Notes: a model not told the origin generated them from the letters alone. 17,278 bases of DNA from CAYSDH01 sp964429805 (GCA_964429805.1 CAYSDH010000068.1:1-17278), one strand, 5' to 3'. Positions 1 to 7,039 are shown, counted from the first letter of the stretch. Program-made: numbers and translations.

Positions 1-391
1 CTGCCACACCATCCACGTGGTTAATCAAGTCGTCAAGACTCAATTCTGAATTGATATCGCGCGAAGTTCTAAAGGCGATTTCTGGCTCAGCACGTGGGTG
101 TATATACTTTGAGAACGAGGTTGAACCTCCGTTTGAAATGTGCATGTCGTCAGTGAGAATACCGAAGATTAAATCATGGACGCCCATCTGTTCCATTTTC
201 GCTTTTGAGGTAAAGCCCATCTTTACTCCAACGAACTTTTCGCCCCTCGAAAATCGTCTTTCCATCGAAGCTTTCTGTATGCTGTATGCCTCATCTACCG
301 AAAATTGTTGAGTGGCACTTAACTGATTCGTAGCTACCGCATTTTTAGCCGCGTCATCTACTATGCCTGCAAGAGAATGTATGTCCTTCAT
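1..391 (-). CDS. 2-oxo-3-hexenedioate decarboxylase / 2-oxopent-4-enoate hydratase family protein (3' end outside window)
   Basis: This is the first 130 codons of a minus-strand gene that starts with ATG at 391-389 and is cut by the left edge. The translation contains GVKMGFTSKAKMEQMGV (roughly residues 53-69), which matches the conserved glycine/lysine segment of the MhpD/DmpH/XylI family. It also contains HPRAEPEIAF near residue 105, matching the family's metal-binding R-x-E-x-E motif. Enzymes of this family decarboxylate 2-oxo-3-hexenedioate or hydrate 2-oxopent-4-enoate in meta-cleavage routes, including the 2-aminomuconate branch of tryptophan breakdown. The usual length is about 260 residues, so about half is visible. 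The N-terminus lines up with the family from the first Met, which supports this start. Decarboxylase and hydratase cannot be separated from this half alone. The gene is divergent from pfkA. Confidence 0.85.
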   Translation of the reverse strand, partial: MKDIHSLAGIVDDAAKNAVATNQLSATQQFSVDEAYSIQKASMERRFSRGEKFVGVKMGFTSKAKMEQMGVHDLIFGILTDDMHISNGGSTSFSKYIHPRAEPEIAFRTSRDINSELSLDDLINHVDGVA

Positions 392-395
392 AAGC

Positions 396-403
396 CAAAG
401 ATA
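396..403 (-). promoter_or_regulatory. Bacteroidota-type -7 box for the decarboxylase gene
   Basis: Read on the minus strand this is TATCTTTG, an exact match to the Bacteroidota -7 consensus TAnnTTTG. TTTC lies 19 bases upstream, a one-mismatch -33 element. Only four bases separate the box from the ATG at 391, so transcription would begin at or next to the start codon. The role is inferred from the consensus and position. Confidence 0.5.
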
Positions 404-443
404 AAGAGGCAAATGGTAGTCCGAAATGAAATTTATGTAAGAA

Positions 444-460
444 ATAGTACTCAGTACTAT
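444..460. promoter_or_regulatory. Perfect 17-bp palindrome, candidate operator
   Basis: ATAGTACT and AGTACTAT form a perfect 8-base inverted repeat around a single central C. The site lies between the two divergent promoters and just upstream of the pfkA -7 box, over the place where a -33 element should be. That position suits a repressor or activator site. The protein that binds it is unknown. Confidence 0.5.
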
Positions 461-468
461 AAGTATTG

Positions 469-476
469 TATCTTTG
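469..476 (+). promoter_or_regulatory. Bacteroidota-type -7 box for pfkA-gap
   Basis: TATCTTTG matches TAnnTTTG exactly and ends 21 bases before the pfkA ATG, giving a short leader of about 15-18 nt. No convincing -33 element is seen. The palindrome at 444-460 occupies that region, which suggests activator-assisted or repressible transcription. Confidence 0.55.
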
Positions 477-497
477 CTGTGTCCGAGTGACACTTAC

Positions 498-1484
498 ATG
501 ACCGAGAACCAACAAATCAATAAAATAGCTGTATTAACCTCAGGTGGAGACGCGCCTGGAATGAATGCCGCCATTCGTGGAGTGGTCAGGTCTGCCGTTC
601 ATTTTGGAAAAGAAGTAGTCGGGTTTTATCGTGGCTACGAAGGACTCATCGAGAATGATGTCAAAGTGATGAACGTGCGCTCGGTAAGTCGAATTCTTGG
701 CAAAGGTGGCACCATCTTAAAGTCATCGCGAAGTGAATTATTCAGAACAAAAGAGGGTCGTAAACAAGCGGCTGATAATCTTCGTGCTCAAGGAGTTGAT
801 GCACTAGTTGTTATAGGTGGAAACGGAACGTTTACTGGTGCGCAGATCTTTTGCAGCGAACACGACATTCCAGTTATCGGCATACCGGGTACCATTGACA
901 ATGACTTGGCCGGTACCGATTATACCATCGGCTATGACACGGCTTCAAATGTTATTGTAGACTGCATTGATAAAATCAGAGACACTGCCTCTTCTCATAA
1001 TCGACTGTTTTTTGTCGAGGTCATGGGCAGAGATAGTGGCTTTTTAGCATTGAGGGCTGGTATCGCCACTGGTGCCATTGCCGTCATGCTTCCGGAAGAG
1101 AAGAGGTCTATTGATGAGCTCATCGCTATACTGGAGGAAGGAGCGCGAAATAAAAAGACTTCAAGCATAGTCATAGTCGCAGAAGGGGAGAGTTATGGTG
1201 GTGCGGCTAAGGTCGCTAAGAAAGTGCGAAAGAAGTACGACTATGACACCAAAGTGACCATACTTGGTCACCTCCAAAGGGGCGGTTCTCCGAGCTGTCT
1301 TGACCGAGTGCTGGCTGGTCAGATGGGCGTCTATGCTGTAGAAGCCCTGCTCAGAGGTGAGCAAAAAGTGATGGTGGCATCAGTAAATGGTGAGCTGTGC
1401 TCAGTGGCTTTTGATATTGCCATCCAAGAAAAATCAGAATTGAATGCCGAGATGAGGCGCATGTCCAAGATTCTCTCAATATAA
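498..1484 (+). CDS. pfkA: ATP-dependent 6-phosphofructokinase
   Basis: PfkA phosphorylates fructose 6-phosphate to fructose 1,6-bisphosphate, the committed step of glycolysis. The 328-residue protein has the expected family length. It shows the N-terminal GGDAPGMNAAIRG loop, PGTIDND with the catalytic Asp at residue 134, VMGRDSGF, and GHLQRGGSP in the C-terminal half. Gly110 and the Gly of PGTIDND are the small residues typical of ATP-using rather than pyrophosphate-using enzymes. One oddity is GGNGT at residues 107-111: the usual Asp (D103 in E. coli, which helps hold Mg-ATP) is Asn109, codon AAC at 822-824. The ATG at 498 was chosen because an in-frame TTG at 474 lies inside the -7 box and family homology begins right after residue 1. 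gap starts 7 bases downstream, so the two genes probably share a transcript. Confidence 0.95.
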   Translation: MTENQQINKIAVLTSGGDAPGMNAAIRGVVRSAVHFGKEVVGFYRGYEGLIENDVKVMNVRSVSRILGKGGTILKSSRSELFRTKEGRKQAADNLRAQGVDALVVIGGNGTFTGAQIFCSEHDIPVIGIPGTIDNDLAGTDYTIGYDTASNVIVDCIDKIRDTASSHNRLFFVEVMGRDSGFLALRAGIATGAIAVMLPEEKRSIDELIAILEEGARNKKTSSIVIVAEGESYGGAAKVAKKVRKKYDYDTKVTILGHLQRGGSPSCLDRVLAGQMGVYAVEALLRGEQKVMVASVNGELCSVAFDIAIQEKSELNAEMRRMSKILSI

Positions 1485-1491
1485 AGATGAA

Positions 1492-2496
1492 ATGAAAAAG
1501 AACGTAGCAATTAACGGATTTGGAAGAATAGGTAGACTAACCTTCAGAAGACTTCTGATGAATGACAACATCAATGTTGTGGCCATCAATGACCTAACAG
1601 ATACAAAGACGTTGGCTCATCTGTTGAAGTATGACAGCATTCATGGGCGATTTCCAGGTACTGTTGAGGCAGATGGAAACAGCCTAATTGTAAACGGAAT
1701 TAGAATTGAAGTAAGTGCAGAAAGAGATCCGGCCAAGCTCGCTTGGGCCGAGAAAGAAGCGCATGTGATCCTTGAATCAACCGGATTTTTTCGGGACAAG
1801 GATTCTGCGAGTAAGCACCTAACAGCAGGGGCGGAGAAAGTGGTAATCTCTGCCCCGGCCAAAGGTGACATCAGGACCATTGTGCTCGGTGTAAATGATG
1901 ACATGCTTTCTGATGAAGACCAACTCGTCTCCAACGCAAGTTGCACGACTAACTGTCTGGCGCCTATGGCTAAGATTATCAACGACAAGTTTGGTATCAC
2001 GCAGGGCTACATGACTACCATCCATGCCTACACCTCAGACCAGCGCATACAAGACGCGCCACATAGTGACTTGAGACGGGCGAGAGCGGCAGCGCTTTCT
2101 ATCATACCAACTACTACCGGAGCTGCTAAAGCTGTGGAGTTGGTGCTGCCAGAACTAAAAGGAAAACTGAGTGGCTCTGCGCTCCGCGTGCCGATACCAA
2201 CAGGTTCATTGACTGATCTCACATTTGTGTTAAAAGAGAACATCACTGCTGAAGAGTTAAACAATGAGATGCAGCGCGCAGCTAATAATGAACTCAAAGG
2301 CATTATGGAATTCACAAACGATCCTATCGTCTCGGTAGACATCGTTGGCAATCCGCACTCATGCATCTTTGATTCTGGCTTGACAGAAGTTACTGGAAAC
2401 TTGGCAAGAGTAGTTGGCTGGTATGATAATGAAGCGGGTTACTCTGCACGTGCTGCTGAGCTCATAGACAGAGTGAGTATCAAAGCCCACGCTTAA
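1492..2496 (+). CDS. gap: Type I glyceraldehyde-3-phosphate dehydrogenase
   Basis: The enzyme oxidises glyceraldehyde 3-phosphate to 1,3-bisphosphoglycerate with NAD in cytoplasmic glycolysis. The 334-residue length is typical. The N-terminal NGFGRIGRL is the Rossmann dinucleotide loop, and an Asp after the second strand (AINDL) indicates NAD preference. SASCTTNC-type sequence (here SNASCTTNCLAP) holds the catalytic Cys151. HAYTSDQ provides the base His178, and GWYDNEAGYS lies near the C-terminus. The gene follows pfkA after 7 bases. An ATG at 1487 runs into a stop after two codons, so 1492 is the start. Its stop is separated by a single base from the stop of the convergent MFS gene. Confidence 0.96.
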   Translation: MKKNVAINGFGRIGRLTFRRLLMNDNINVVAINDLTDTKTLAHLLKYDSIHGRFPGTVEADGNSLIVNGIRIEVSAERDPAKLAWAEKEAHVILESTGFFRDKDSASKHLTAGAEKVVISAPAKGDIRTIVLGVNDDMLSDEDQLVSNASCTTNCLAPMAKIINDKFGITQGYMTTIHAYTSDQRIQDAPHSDLRRARAAALSIIPTTTGAAKAVELVLPELKGKLSGSALRVPIPTGSLTDLTFVLKENITAEELNNEMQRAANNELKGIMEFTNDPIVSVDIVGNPHSCIFDSGLTEVTGNLARVVGWYDNEAGYSARAAELIDRVSIKAHA

Positions 2497-2497
2497 C

Positions 2498-3730
2498 TTA
2501 CTTCGATCTAAACGGTGTTGACGGGCGTGGCATTGACCAGCCTATAAGGTTTGATCCGAGCGAACATATAAAAGCGGTCACAGCAAAAGGAATAAGTGTT
2601 CCGTCTGAAAAGTGTCCGACCAATGAGCCTACGAGGCCTCCAGAGGTAAGCACCAACAAACGGTTAAAAGATGTGGCGCTTCCCGAAAGCTCGTCAAAGT
2701 GTGAGATGTAGACTGCAGATGCACATGGGTTAATCAACCCCATGCTGCCTATTGACAGTATAATTAATGCCGTGGTAGGATATAAAGTCGCCTCAAAAAA
2801 GAGGACGTAGATAAGCATGGCCCACACGAAAAAGAGGTTAATCAAGTTGCCTCTCAAAAACAGTTTGTGCGGATGCACCTTCTTCATCATGCGCACAGAA
2901 TAGGTGATGCAGAGAATCATCAAGATGGTGTTTGAACCAAAGAAATAAGGGAACATCTGCTCACTCACTCCAAATATGCCTTGATAGATTTGAGAAGAAT
3001 TGGTGACAAAAGAAAGTAGAAGACCCACAGTAAAAGACACCGCGAATACATAGCGTATGGCTCGCATTCCGTCATCTGTTCTCTTACCTAAAACGCCCCG
3101 AAACTGCTTGAACATCAATGACAAATTCACTTTCTTAGTCATGTGATGAGCAGTCTCTGGAATGCCAAGTAAGTAGGCGAAAAAAGCAAAGAGCACCAGG
3201 CCAAATGAGGCCACAAAAATCGATCGCCAGCCAAAGGGTATGAGCTGTGCGCCAATGATAGGAGCGATGATGGGCATGATAAGCATGATCATCATGGCGA
3301 TAGAGTATTTGCGCCCAGCCTCGTGAGCCGGATATACATCACGCATGCAGGCCATGACAATGACCGTAGCAAATCCACCGCCAATTCCTTGCGCAGCGCG
3401 CATTATTTTCATGACGAAAAGCGATGAAGAAAAGATAACACCTATAGTGGCAAGCATAAAAATGCAAAGTCCTATTAGAGCGATTTTTTTTCGGCCAATC
3501 TGATCACTAAGCGGTCCTCCAAAAAATTGACCTACCCCATAGCCGAGCAGAAAAAAAGAGATGGTCTGTCCGATTACCGAAACGGGAACGTCAAACTCGT
3601 TAGCCATTGTGGGGAAAGCGGGTAAGTACGCATCAATAGTAAAGGGGACAATAGCCGCAAGTAGACCAAAAAAGGGTAGAAAAAAGGAAGGTATTTTTAT
3701 TCGAGTTTCACTCACCGCGCGAAAGTGCAC
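2498..3730 (-). CDS. MFS transporter, Bcr/CflA drug-resistance type
   Basis: This 410-residue, strongly hydrophobic protein fits a 12-helix major facilitator. It carries the motif DAYLPAFP after the first helix (residues 33-40), typical of the Bcr/CflA subfamily of drug:proton antiporters, and motif A GPLSDQIGRKK at residues 72-82 between helices 2 and 3. It should sit in the inner membrane and export small toxic compounds; the substrate is not readable. The start is uncertain: GTG at 3730 and GTG at 3715 are both possible and neither has a strong ribosome site. It follows the barrel gene after 27 bases and probably shares its promoter, so the pair may form an export or uptake unit under the divergent TetR regulator. 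Its 3' end nearly touches gap and leaves no room for a terminator. Confidence 0.88.
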   Translation of the reverse strand: MHFRAVSETRIKIPSFFLPFFGLLAAIVPFTIDAYLPAFPTMANEFDVPVSVIGQTISFFLLGYGVGQFFGGPLSDQIGRKKIALIGLCIFMLATIGVIFSSSLFVMKIMRAAQGIGGGFATVIVMACMRDVYPAHEAGRKYSIAMMIMLIMPIIAPIIGAQLIPFGWRSIFVASFGLVLFAFFAYLLGIPETAHHMTKKVNLSLMFKQFRGVLGKRTDDGMRAIRYVFAVSFTVGLLLSFVTNSSQIYQGIFGVSEQMFPYFFGSNTILMILCITYSVRMMKKVHPHKLFLRGNLINLFFVWAMLIYVLFFEATLYPTTALIILSIGSMGLINPCASAVYISHFDELSGSATSFNRLLVLTSGGLVGSLVGHFSDGTLIPFAVTAFICSLGSNLIGWSMPRPSTPFRSK

Positions 3731-3757
3731 AATTCCAGATGAACATCTACACCGTGC

Positions 3758-4543
3758 TCAGTCGAACATTAAGGTCAACGCTAAATTTCCTCCAACTGTC
3801 TTCATCGCATTTCTGCCTGTTAGATCCATTTGAGCGTTAAGAGCGATGACAAAAAACTCTCCAGTTTCAACGGTCACTCCAGGGTAGATAGAAAACAAAT
3901 TTGACGGAAACACGCGATTTGAATTCAACTGATAGCCAAATGAGTTAAGGAGCAATAGCCCCTCTGTTGGATAGTAACCCACATCAGCAAAAAGGAAAAG
4001 GTCGCTGGAGTGGTCTTGATTAGTAGGGCCAGTCAACTGATACTCTGCGCTTACATCAAGGCCTAATTTGTCTGAAAAATCATGCGTTAATCCCAGACCG
4101 ATGCCATAGGAATGATAGTTTTCTGGTGCCCTGTTGTTGACCGAGAGTGTCCTGTTGCCCATGGGTATGGTAGAGCCAATAAAACTGGTAATGTTTATGG
4201 CGCTGGAGTCTACAAAAATGTACTTCACGCCCACATAGGCCTCAGAGACATCGGCAGGGATAACAGCGCCCACTTCCATGTTTTTAATAGGCGAATGATT
4301 GATTCTAAAACTCAAGGATGACTCTATAGACACACTGTCGCTTGGCAGAGAACGAAACTTATTTCGCTTATCGTCCCACGCTTCAAACTGATATGTGCTC
4401 GTAAAGTTTGGCTCAAACTCAAACAGGCCGGGGTCAATGGCTACAGCTGAAATAGCGTTTAATTTAGTCGCAGTGTGAGCTCCGTTTTGAGCCATTAACA
4501 CACAACTAGATACGATACATAGTATGGATAAAATCTTTTTCAT
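3758..4543 (-). CDS. Outer-membrane beta-barrel protein, possibly of the phenol meta-pathway (PF13557-like) type
   Basis: This 261-residue protein starts with a clear signal peptide (MKKILSILCIVSSCVLMAQ, cut near residue 19). The remainder alternates polar and hydrophobic residues as in a barrel, with many short amphipathic strands such as FTSTYQFEAW, GVKYIFV and LALTLMF near the C-terminus. The early segment with PGLFEFEPNFTSTY resembles the start of MetA-pathway-of-phenol-degradation proteins (PF13557), which are thought to be outer-membrane channels or binding proteins linked to aromatic catabolism. That family assignment is tentative. The gene lies upstream of the MFS gene and is divergent from a TetR gene that probably controls phenylacetate breakdown, which suits a role in moving aromatic compounds. 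Confidence 0.7.
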   Translation of the reverse strand: MKKILSILCIVSSCVLMAQNGAHTATKLNAISAVAIDPGLFEFEPNFTSTYQFEAWDDKRNKFRSLPSDSVSIESSLSFRINHSPIKNMEVGAVIPADVSEAYVGVKYIFVDSSAINITSFIGSTIPMGNRTLSVNNRAPENYHSYGIGLGLTHDFSDKLGLDVSAEYQLTGPTNQDHSSDLFLFADVGYYPTEGLLLLNSFGYQLNSNRVFPSNLFSIYPGVTVETGEFFVIALNAQMDLTGRNAMKTVGGNLALTLMFD

Positions 4544-4607
4544 GTCTGAAGTCGCGAATGTGATACTTTTTATTTAGCAGAAGCAGTAGACAGTGCATTA
4601 GTGCCTG

Positions 4608-4623
4608 ACTAACAAATGTTCGT
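4608..4623. promoter_or_regulatory. Candidate PaaR-type operator in front of the TetR gene
   Basis: ACTAACAAATGTTCGT is a degenerate copy (three differences) of the ACTAACAAACGTTAGT site in front of paaE. It abuts the -7 box of the TetR gene, a position that would allow autorepression. A second, overlapping inverted repeat, TTAGT-N5-ACTAA, covers 4598-4612. The region also serves the divergent barrel gene. Confidence 0.5.
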
Positions 4624-4630
4624 ACACTTG
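4623..4630 (+). promoter_or_regulatory. Probable -7 box of the TetR gene
   Basis: TACACTTG differs from TAnnTTTG at one position and ends five bases before the ATG at 4636. Transcription would begin at or next to the start codon. This is inferred from the consensus and spacing only. Confidence 0.35.
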
Positions 4631-4635
4631 CAGAG

Positions 4636-5205
4636 ATGGGAGAGTTGACACGTAAAGAACAAATCAAGGCAAAAGCAGCGCACATGTTTCGCAAGAAAGG
4701 GTATGTGGCCACTTCCATGCGTGACATAGCTGCGGAGATGAACATGGAGGCGTCCAGTTTGTATAATCATATCTCTGGTAAGCAACAGATATTGGAGGAG
4801 TTGTTGATGATGGTCGCTCAGGCATTTACTCAAGGTATGGCTGTGGTGAAGTCAGCGAAACTTACGAACTCTGAAAGATTAGAGCGACTTGTCAAACTAC
4901 ATGTAGATATCACAGTAGATCATACTGACGCAGTGTCAATGCTAACCAATGAATGGGTGCACCTAGAAGGTTATGTGGCCGAAGAGTTTAAGGCGCTCAA
5001 GGTGAAGTATGAAAAAGACATGAAAAAAATAGTCAACACGGCTATTAAGGAAGGGCAGCTCGCAGATGTAAACACAGACTTGGCACTTTTTTCGATGCTC
5101 TCTACACTCCGATGGTTATACTCATGGTATTCTAAAAATCCGACTGTCAATCGCATCGAGCTTGAGCAAGAGATGGTTCGGCTTCTGATTCCGAAAGCCT
5201 CATAA
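4636..5205 (+). CDS. TetR/AcrR-family transcriptional regulator, probable PaaR-type repressor
   Basis: The 189-residue protein has an N-terminal TetR helix-turn-helix (about residues 5-55), with FRKKGYVATSMRDIAAEM and SLYNHISGKQQIL matching the family's recognition region. A helical ligand-binding and dimerisation domain follows (about 60-185). The family usually represses its targets until a small ligand binds. Thermus PaaR is a TetR protein that responds to phenylacetyl-CoA and, as I recall, binds CNAACGNNCGTTNG; the site in front of paaE fits that pattern with one mismatch. A degenerate copy precedes this gene. The gene is divergent from the barrel/MFS pair and about 1.8 kb from paaE. The TetR assignment is secure; regulation of paa genes is inferred from the shared sites. 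Confidence 0.9.
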   Translation: MGELTRKEQIKAKAAHMFRKKGYVATSMRDIAAEMNMEASSLYNHISGKQQILEELLMMVAQAFTQGMAVVKSAKLTNSERLERLVKLHVDITVDHTDAVSMLTNEWVHLEGYVAEEFKALKVKYEKDMKKIVNTAIKEGQLADVNTDLALFSMLSTLRWLYSWYSKNPTVNRIELEQEMVRLLIPKAS

Positions 5206-5218
5206 ATTTAGCTCCGTA

Positions 5219-6778
5219 TTAGTTGCAATTCTGCCCAAAATGAGAGTTGAGTTGCAAGAAGTCATTGACGTCTATTAGTCCATCACCTGTTACATCTTCA
5301 GGACAAGCACCACAGGCACTATCAAAGGCAGAGTTAAGCTGTATGAAATCGTTGATGTCTATCAGTCCGTTTCCTGTAATGTCTTCAGTACAAGAACTAT
5401 TGCCATCGCTTAAGGCAGCGTGCGCATTGATTCTACCGTGGCCAAAGTAGATGTCAAAGCCAAGTAGGTCCTCACTTGGAGGTCCGACTTGATCTTCTGT
5501 TGTGTTTCTTATGATAGCGCGAAGGTCTTCAGGACTGCGCGAAGGGTCTTGCGCTAAAAGCAGCGCACACAGTCCGGTAACGAGCGGAGCAGATTGAGAT
5601 GTTCCGCCCCAGTAGCTGTCGTAATTACTGTCTGAAAGGTGACTGAGTCCATAGATAAAATTTCCCGGGGCAGTGACATCAATATGCGCTCCGTAATTCG
5701 AACCACTATTTGGGTTCCAGAAAAACGGTGTACTGCGACTATCGTCAGCATTTGTAGAGCCTACGGCCAAAGTCTGGCTGAATGCCGCTGGATAATAATC
5801 TGTGTCATTATCAAAGTTCATCATACTGGCCACCACCAAGACATTGTTCTGATAAGCATAGTCTATGGCATTACTTAAAACAGTCGAAAATCCTGAGCCG
5901 CCAATAGACATGTTGATGACATCGGCTCCCTGATCTACGGCATAGTACAGTGCATCCGCCATCCAACTGTAAAAGCCAGAATTATTATTGTCTAACACTT
6001 TGCAGGTCATCAGTTGGCAGTGCCAGTCTACTCCGGCATAGCCCACATTGTTGTTGCCATTGGCACAAGCTATTCCCGCGATGTTTGTGCCATGTCCATA
6101 ATCATCAGTCGGGTCATTGTCATTGTTTACAAAGTCCCAACCTTGCACGTCATCGGTGTAGAAGTTGCCATCCGTATCCAGTCCATTCAAAGATTCTGCG
6201 TCATTGGTCCAAATTCGCCCGCTAAATTCGGGGTGGTCTAATTTTGTGCCTGTGTCTAATATGGCGAGAATGATGTTGGCACTTCCAGTCTCTATTTCCC
6301 ATGCTTCAGGCATATCGATGTCCGCATCAGAGACACTTGGCGATAGACTAAAACTTCCGTCATTATCGAGACCATACTGTCGGTTAAAATGAGTGTCATC
6401 AGGAATAATTGGCGGAGATCCGGGCTGTCCACTTCCTGTCATAATGTAGTCGGGCTCCACTACACGAGTCGATTTTAAGCGCTTATAATCAGTCAAGGCA
6501 CTTCGTATATCTATGTCAGAATCAAACTGAATAAGTACAGTTCCAGTTGCAGTAAAATCTCCAATTGGCGACAGAGATTTAACGCTGTAACGCTCATTTA
6601 GTCGCTGGAAATCAGGATTGTTAGATGCTAAAGAGGAGAGGGGTTTTGCTTTTATGGCAGATTCAAATTGTACCAGCAAACGGTCAGTCGCATGAGGAGA
6701 CAAAGCAGCCGATTGTCCAAACTGGGAAGTAGAAAACCCCAGTGTAAGAATGATTATAACCAAAGCGTGGCGTGACAT
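5219..6778 (-). CDS. Secreted S8 (subtilisin-like) serine protease with C-terminal dockerin-like calcium repeats
   Basis: The 519-residue precursor begins with a signal peptide (hydrophobic core VIIILTLGF, cleavage near residue 24). A propeptide of about 90 residues follows, ending in VVEPDYIM. The S8 catalytic domain (about 130-455) contains Asp175 (ILDTG), His229 (YGHGT), oxyanion-hole Asn321 and nucleophile Ser394 (GGTSQSAP), so all key residues are present. The tail (466-517) holds two type I dockerin-like EF loops, DITGNGLIDINDF and DVTGDGLIDVNDF, each followed by LQLNS-like sequence and Cys residues. Such loops bind calcium; whether they dock to a partner here is unknown. No type IX secretion C-terminal domain is seen, since the protein ends right after the second repeat. 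It probably hydrolyses extracellular protein. Its stop lies 13 bases from the convergent TetR gene. Confidence 0.93.
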   Translation of the reverse strand: MSRHALVIIILTLGFSTSQFGQSAALSPHATDRLLVQFESAIKAKPLSSLASNNPDFQRLNERYSVKSLSPIGDFTATGTVLIQFDSDIDIRSALTDYKRLKSTRVVEPDYIMTGSGQPGSPPIIPDDTHFNRQYGLDNDGSFSLSPSVSDADIDMPEAWEIETGSANIILAILDTGTKLDHPEFSGRIWTNDAESLNGLDTDGNFYTDDVQGWDFVNNDNDPTDDYGHGTNIAGIACANGNNNVGYAGVDWHCQLMTCKVLDNNNSGFYSWMADALYYAVDQGADVINMSIGGSGFSTVLSNAIDYAYQNNVLVVASMMNFDNDTDYYPAAFSQTLAVGSTNADDSRSTPFFWNPNSGSNYGAHIDVTAPGNFIYGLSHLSDSNYDSYWGGTSQSAPLVTGLCALLLAQDPSRSPEDLRAIIRNTTEDQVGPPSEDLLGFDIYFGHGRINAHAALSDGNSSCTEDITGNGLIDINDFIQLNSAFDSACGACPEDVTGDGLIDVNDFLQLNSHFGQNCN

Positions 6779-6991
6779 AGTTGAACTGATAGTTTTGTTG
6801 GAATATGCAAATTAGAGAATCAGAGCTAACGATGCTTGATTTTGGTTGTGTTTTTGGGTGCTCATTTTGCTTGACAGAATGATTACACGTTGACCTTAGT
6901 TGCTGCGACTGGATGTGGTGTCTTGCAACCAGACTCTGAGAGTACTGGTAATGTGAAGGGGCTATGAGCCCGAAATCTTTTCAATAAATTT
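6779..6991. other. Intergenic region between the divergent protease and paaE genes
   Basis: This 213-bp stretch has no credible gene. On the minus strand TAATTTG near 6807-6813 is a one-base-short version of the -7 consensus and could serve the protease gene. A small GC-rich hairpin, GGGCT-ATG-AGCCC, occupies 6959-6971 and has no immediate T-tract. I see nothing else in it. Confidence 0.4.
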
Positions 6992-7009
6992 AACTAACAA
7001 ACGTTAGTT
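6992..7009. promoter_or_regulatory. Operator-like inverted repeat in front of paaE (PaaR-type)
   Basis: AACTAAC and GTTAGTT form a perfect 7-base inverted repeat separated by AAAC. The core CTAACAAACGTTAG matches 13 of 14 positions of the Thermus PaaR pattern CNAACGNNCGTTNG as I recall it. The site covers the expected -33 region of the paaE promoter, so binding would block polymerase. A degenerate copy lies in front of the TetR gene. Confidence 0.65.
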
Positions 7010-7025
7010 TCTCACGTACAATCGT

Positions 7026-7033
7026 TATATTCG
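7026..7033 (+). promoter_or_regulatory. Probable -7 box of the paaEABCD operon
   Basis: TATATTCG matches TAnnTTTG except for C at the seventh base. It lies 16 bases after the inverted repeat and 6 bases before the paaE ATG, so the transcript would have almost no leader. Confidence 0.4.
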
Positions 7034-7039
7034 CATGGT

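Noticed and set aside
51..311. 86-codon plus-strand reading frame
   Set aside because: It is antisense to the decarboxylase gene, whose translation matches a known family along its whole visible length.
474..497. TTG start that would add eight residues to PfkA
   Set aside because: The TTG lies inside the exact -7 box TATCTTTG, so it would not be transcribed as part of the mRNA; homology begins after the ATG at 498.
1641..2366. Several long minus-strand frames inside gap
   Set aside because: They are shadows of the well-supported gap reading frame.
6826..6831. CTAACG half-site upstream of the protease gene as a PaaR site
   Set aside because: Only one half of the inverted repeat is present, and six-base matches are expected by chance in a window this size.
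6959..6971. GGGCT-ATG-AGCCC hairpin as a terminator
   Set aside because: The stem is only five base pairs, has no T-tract directly after it and lies 200 bases from the nearest gene end that could use it.
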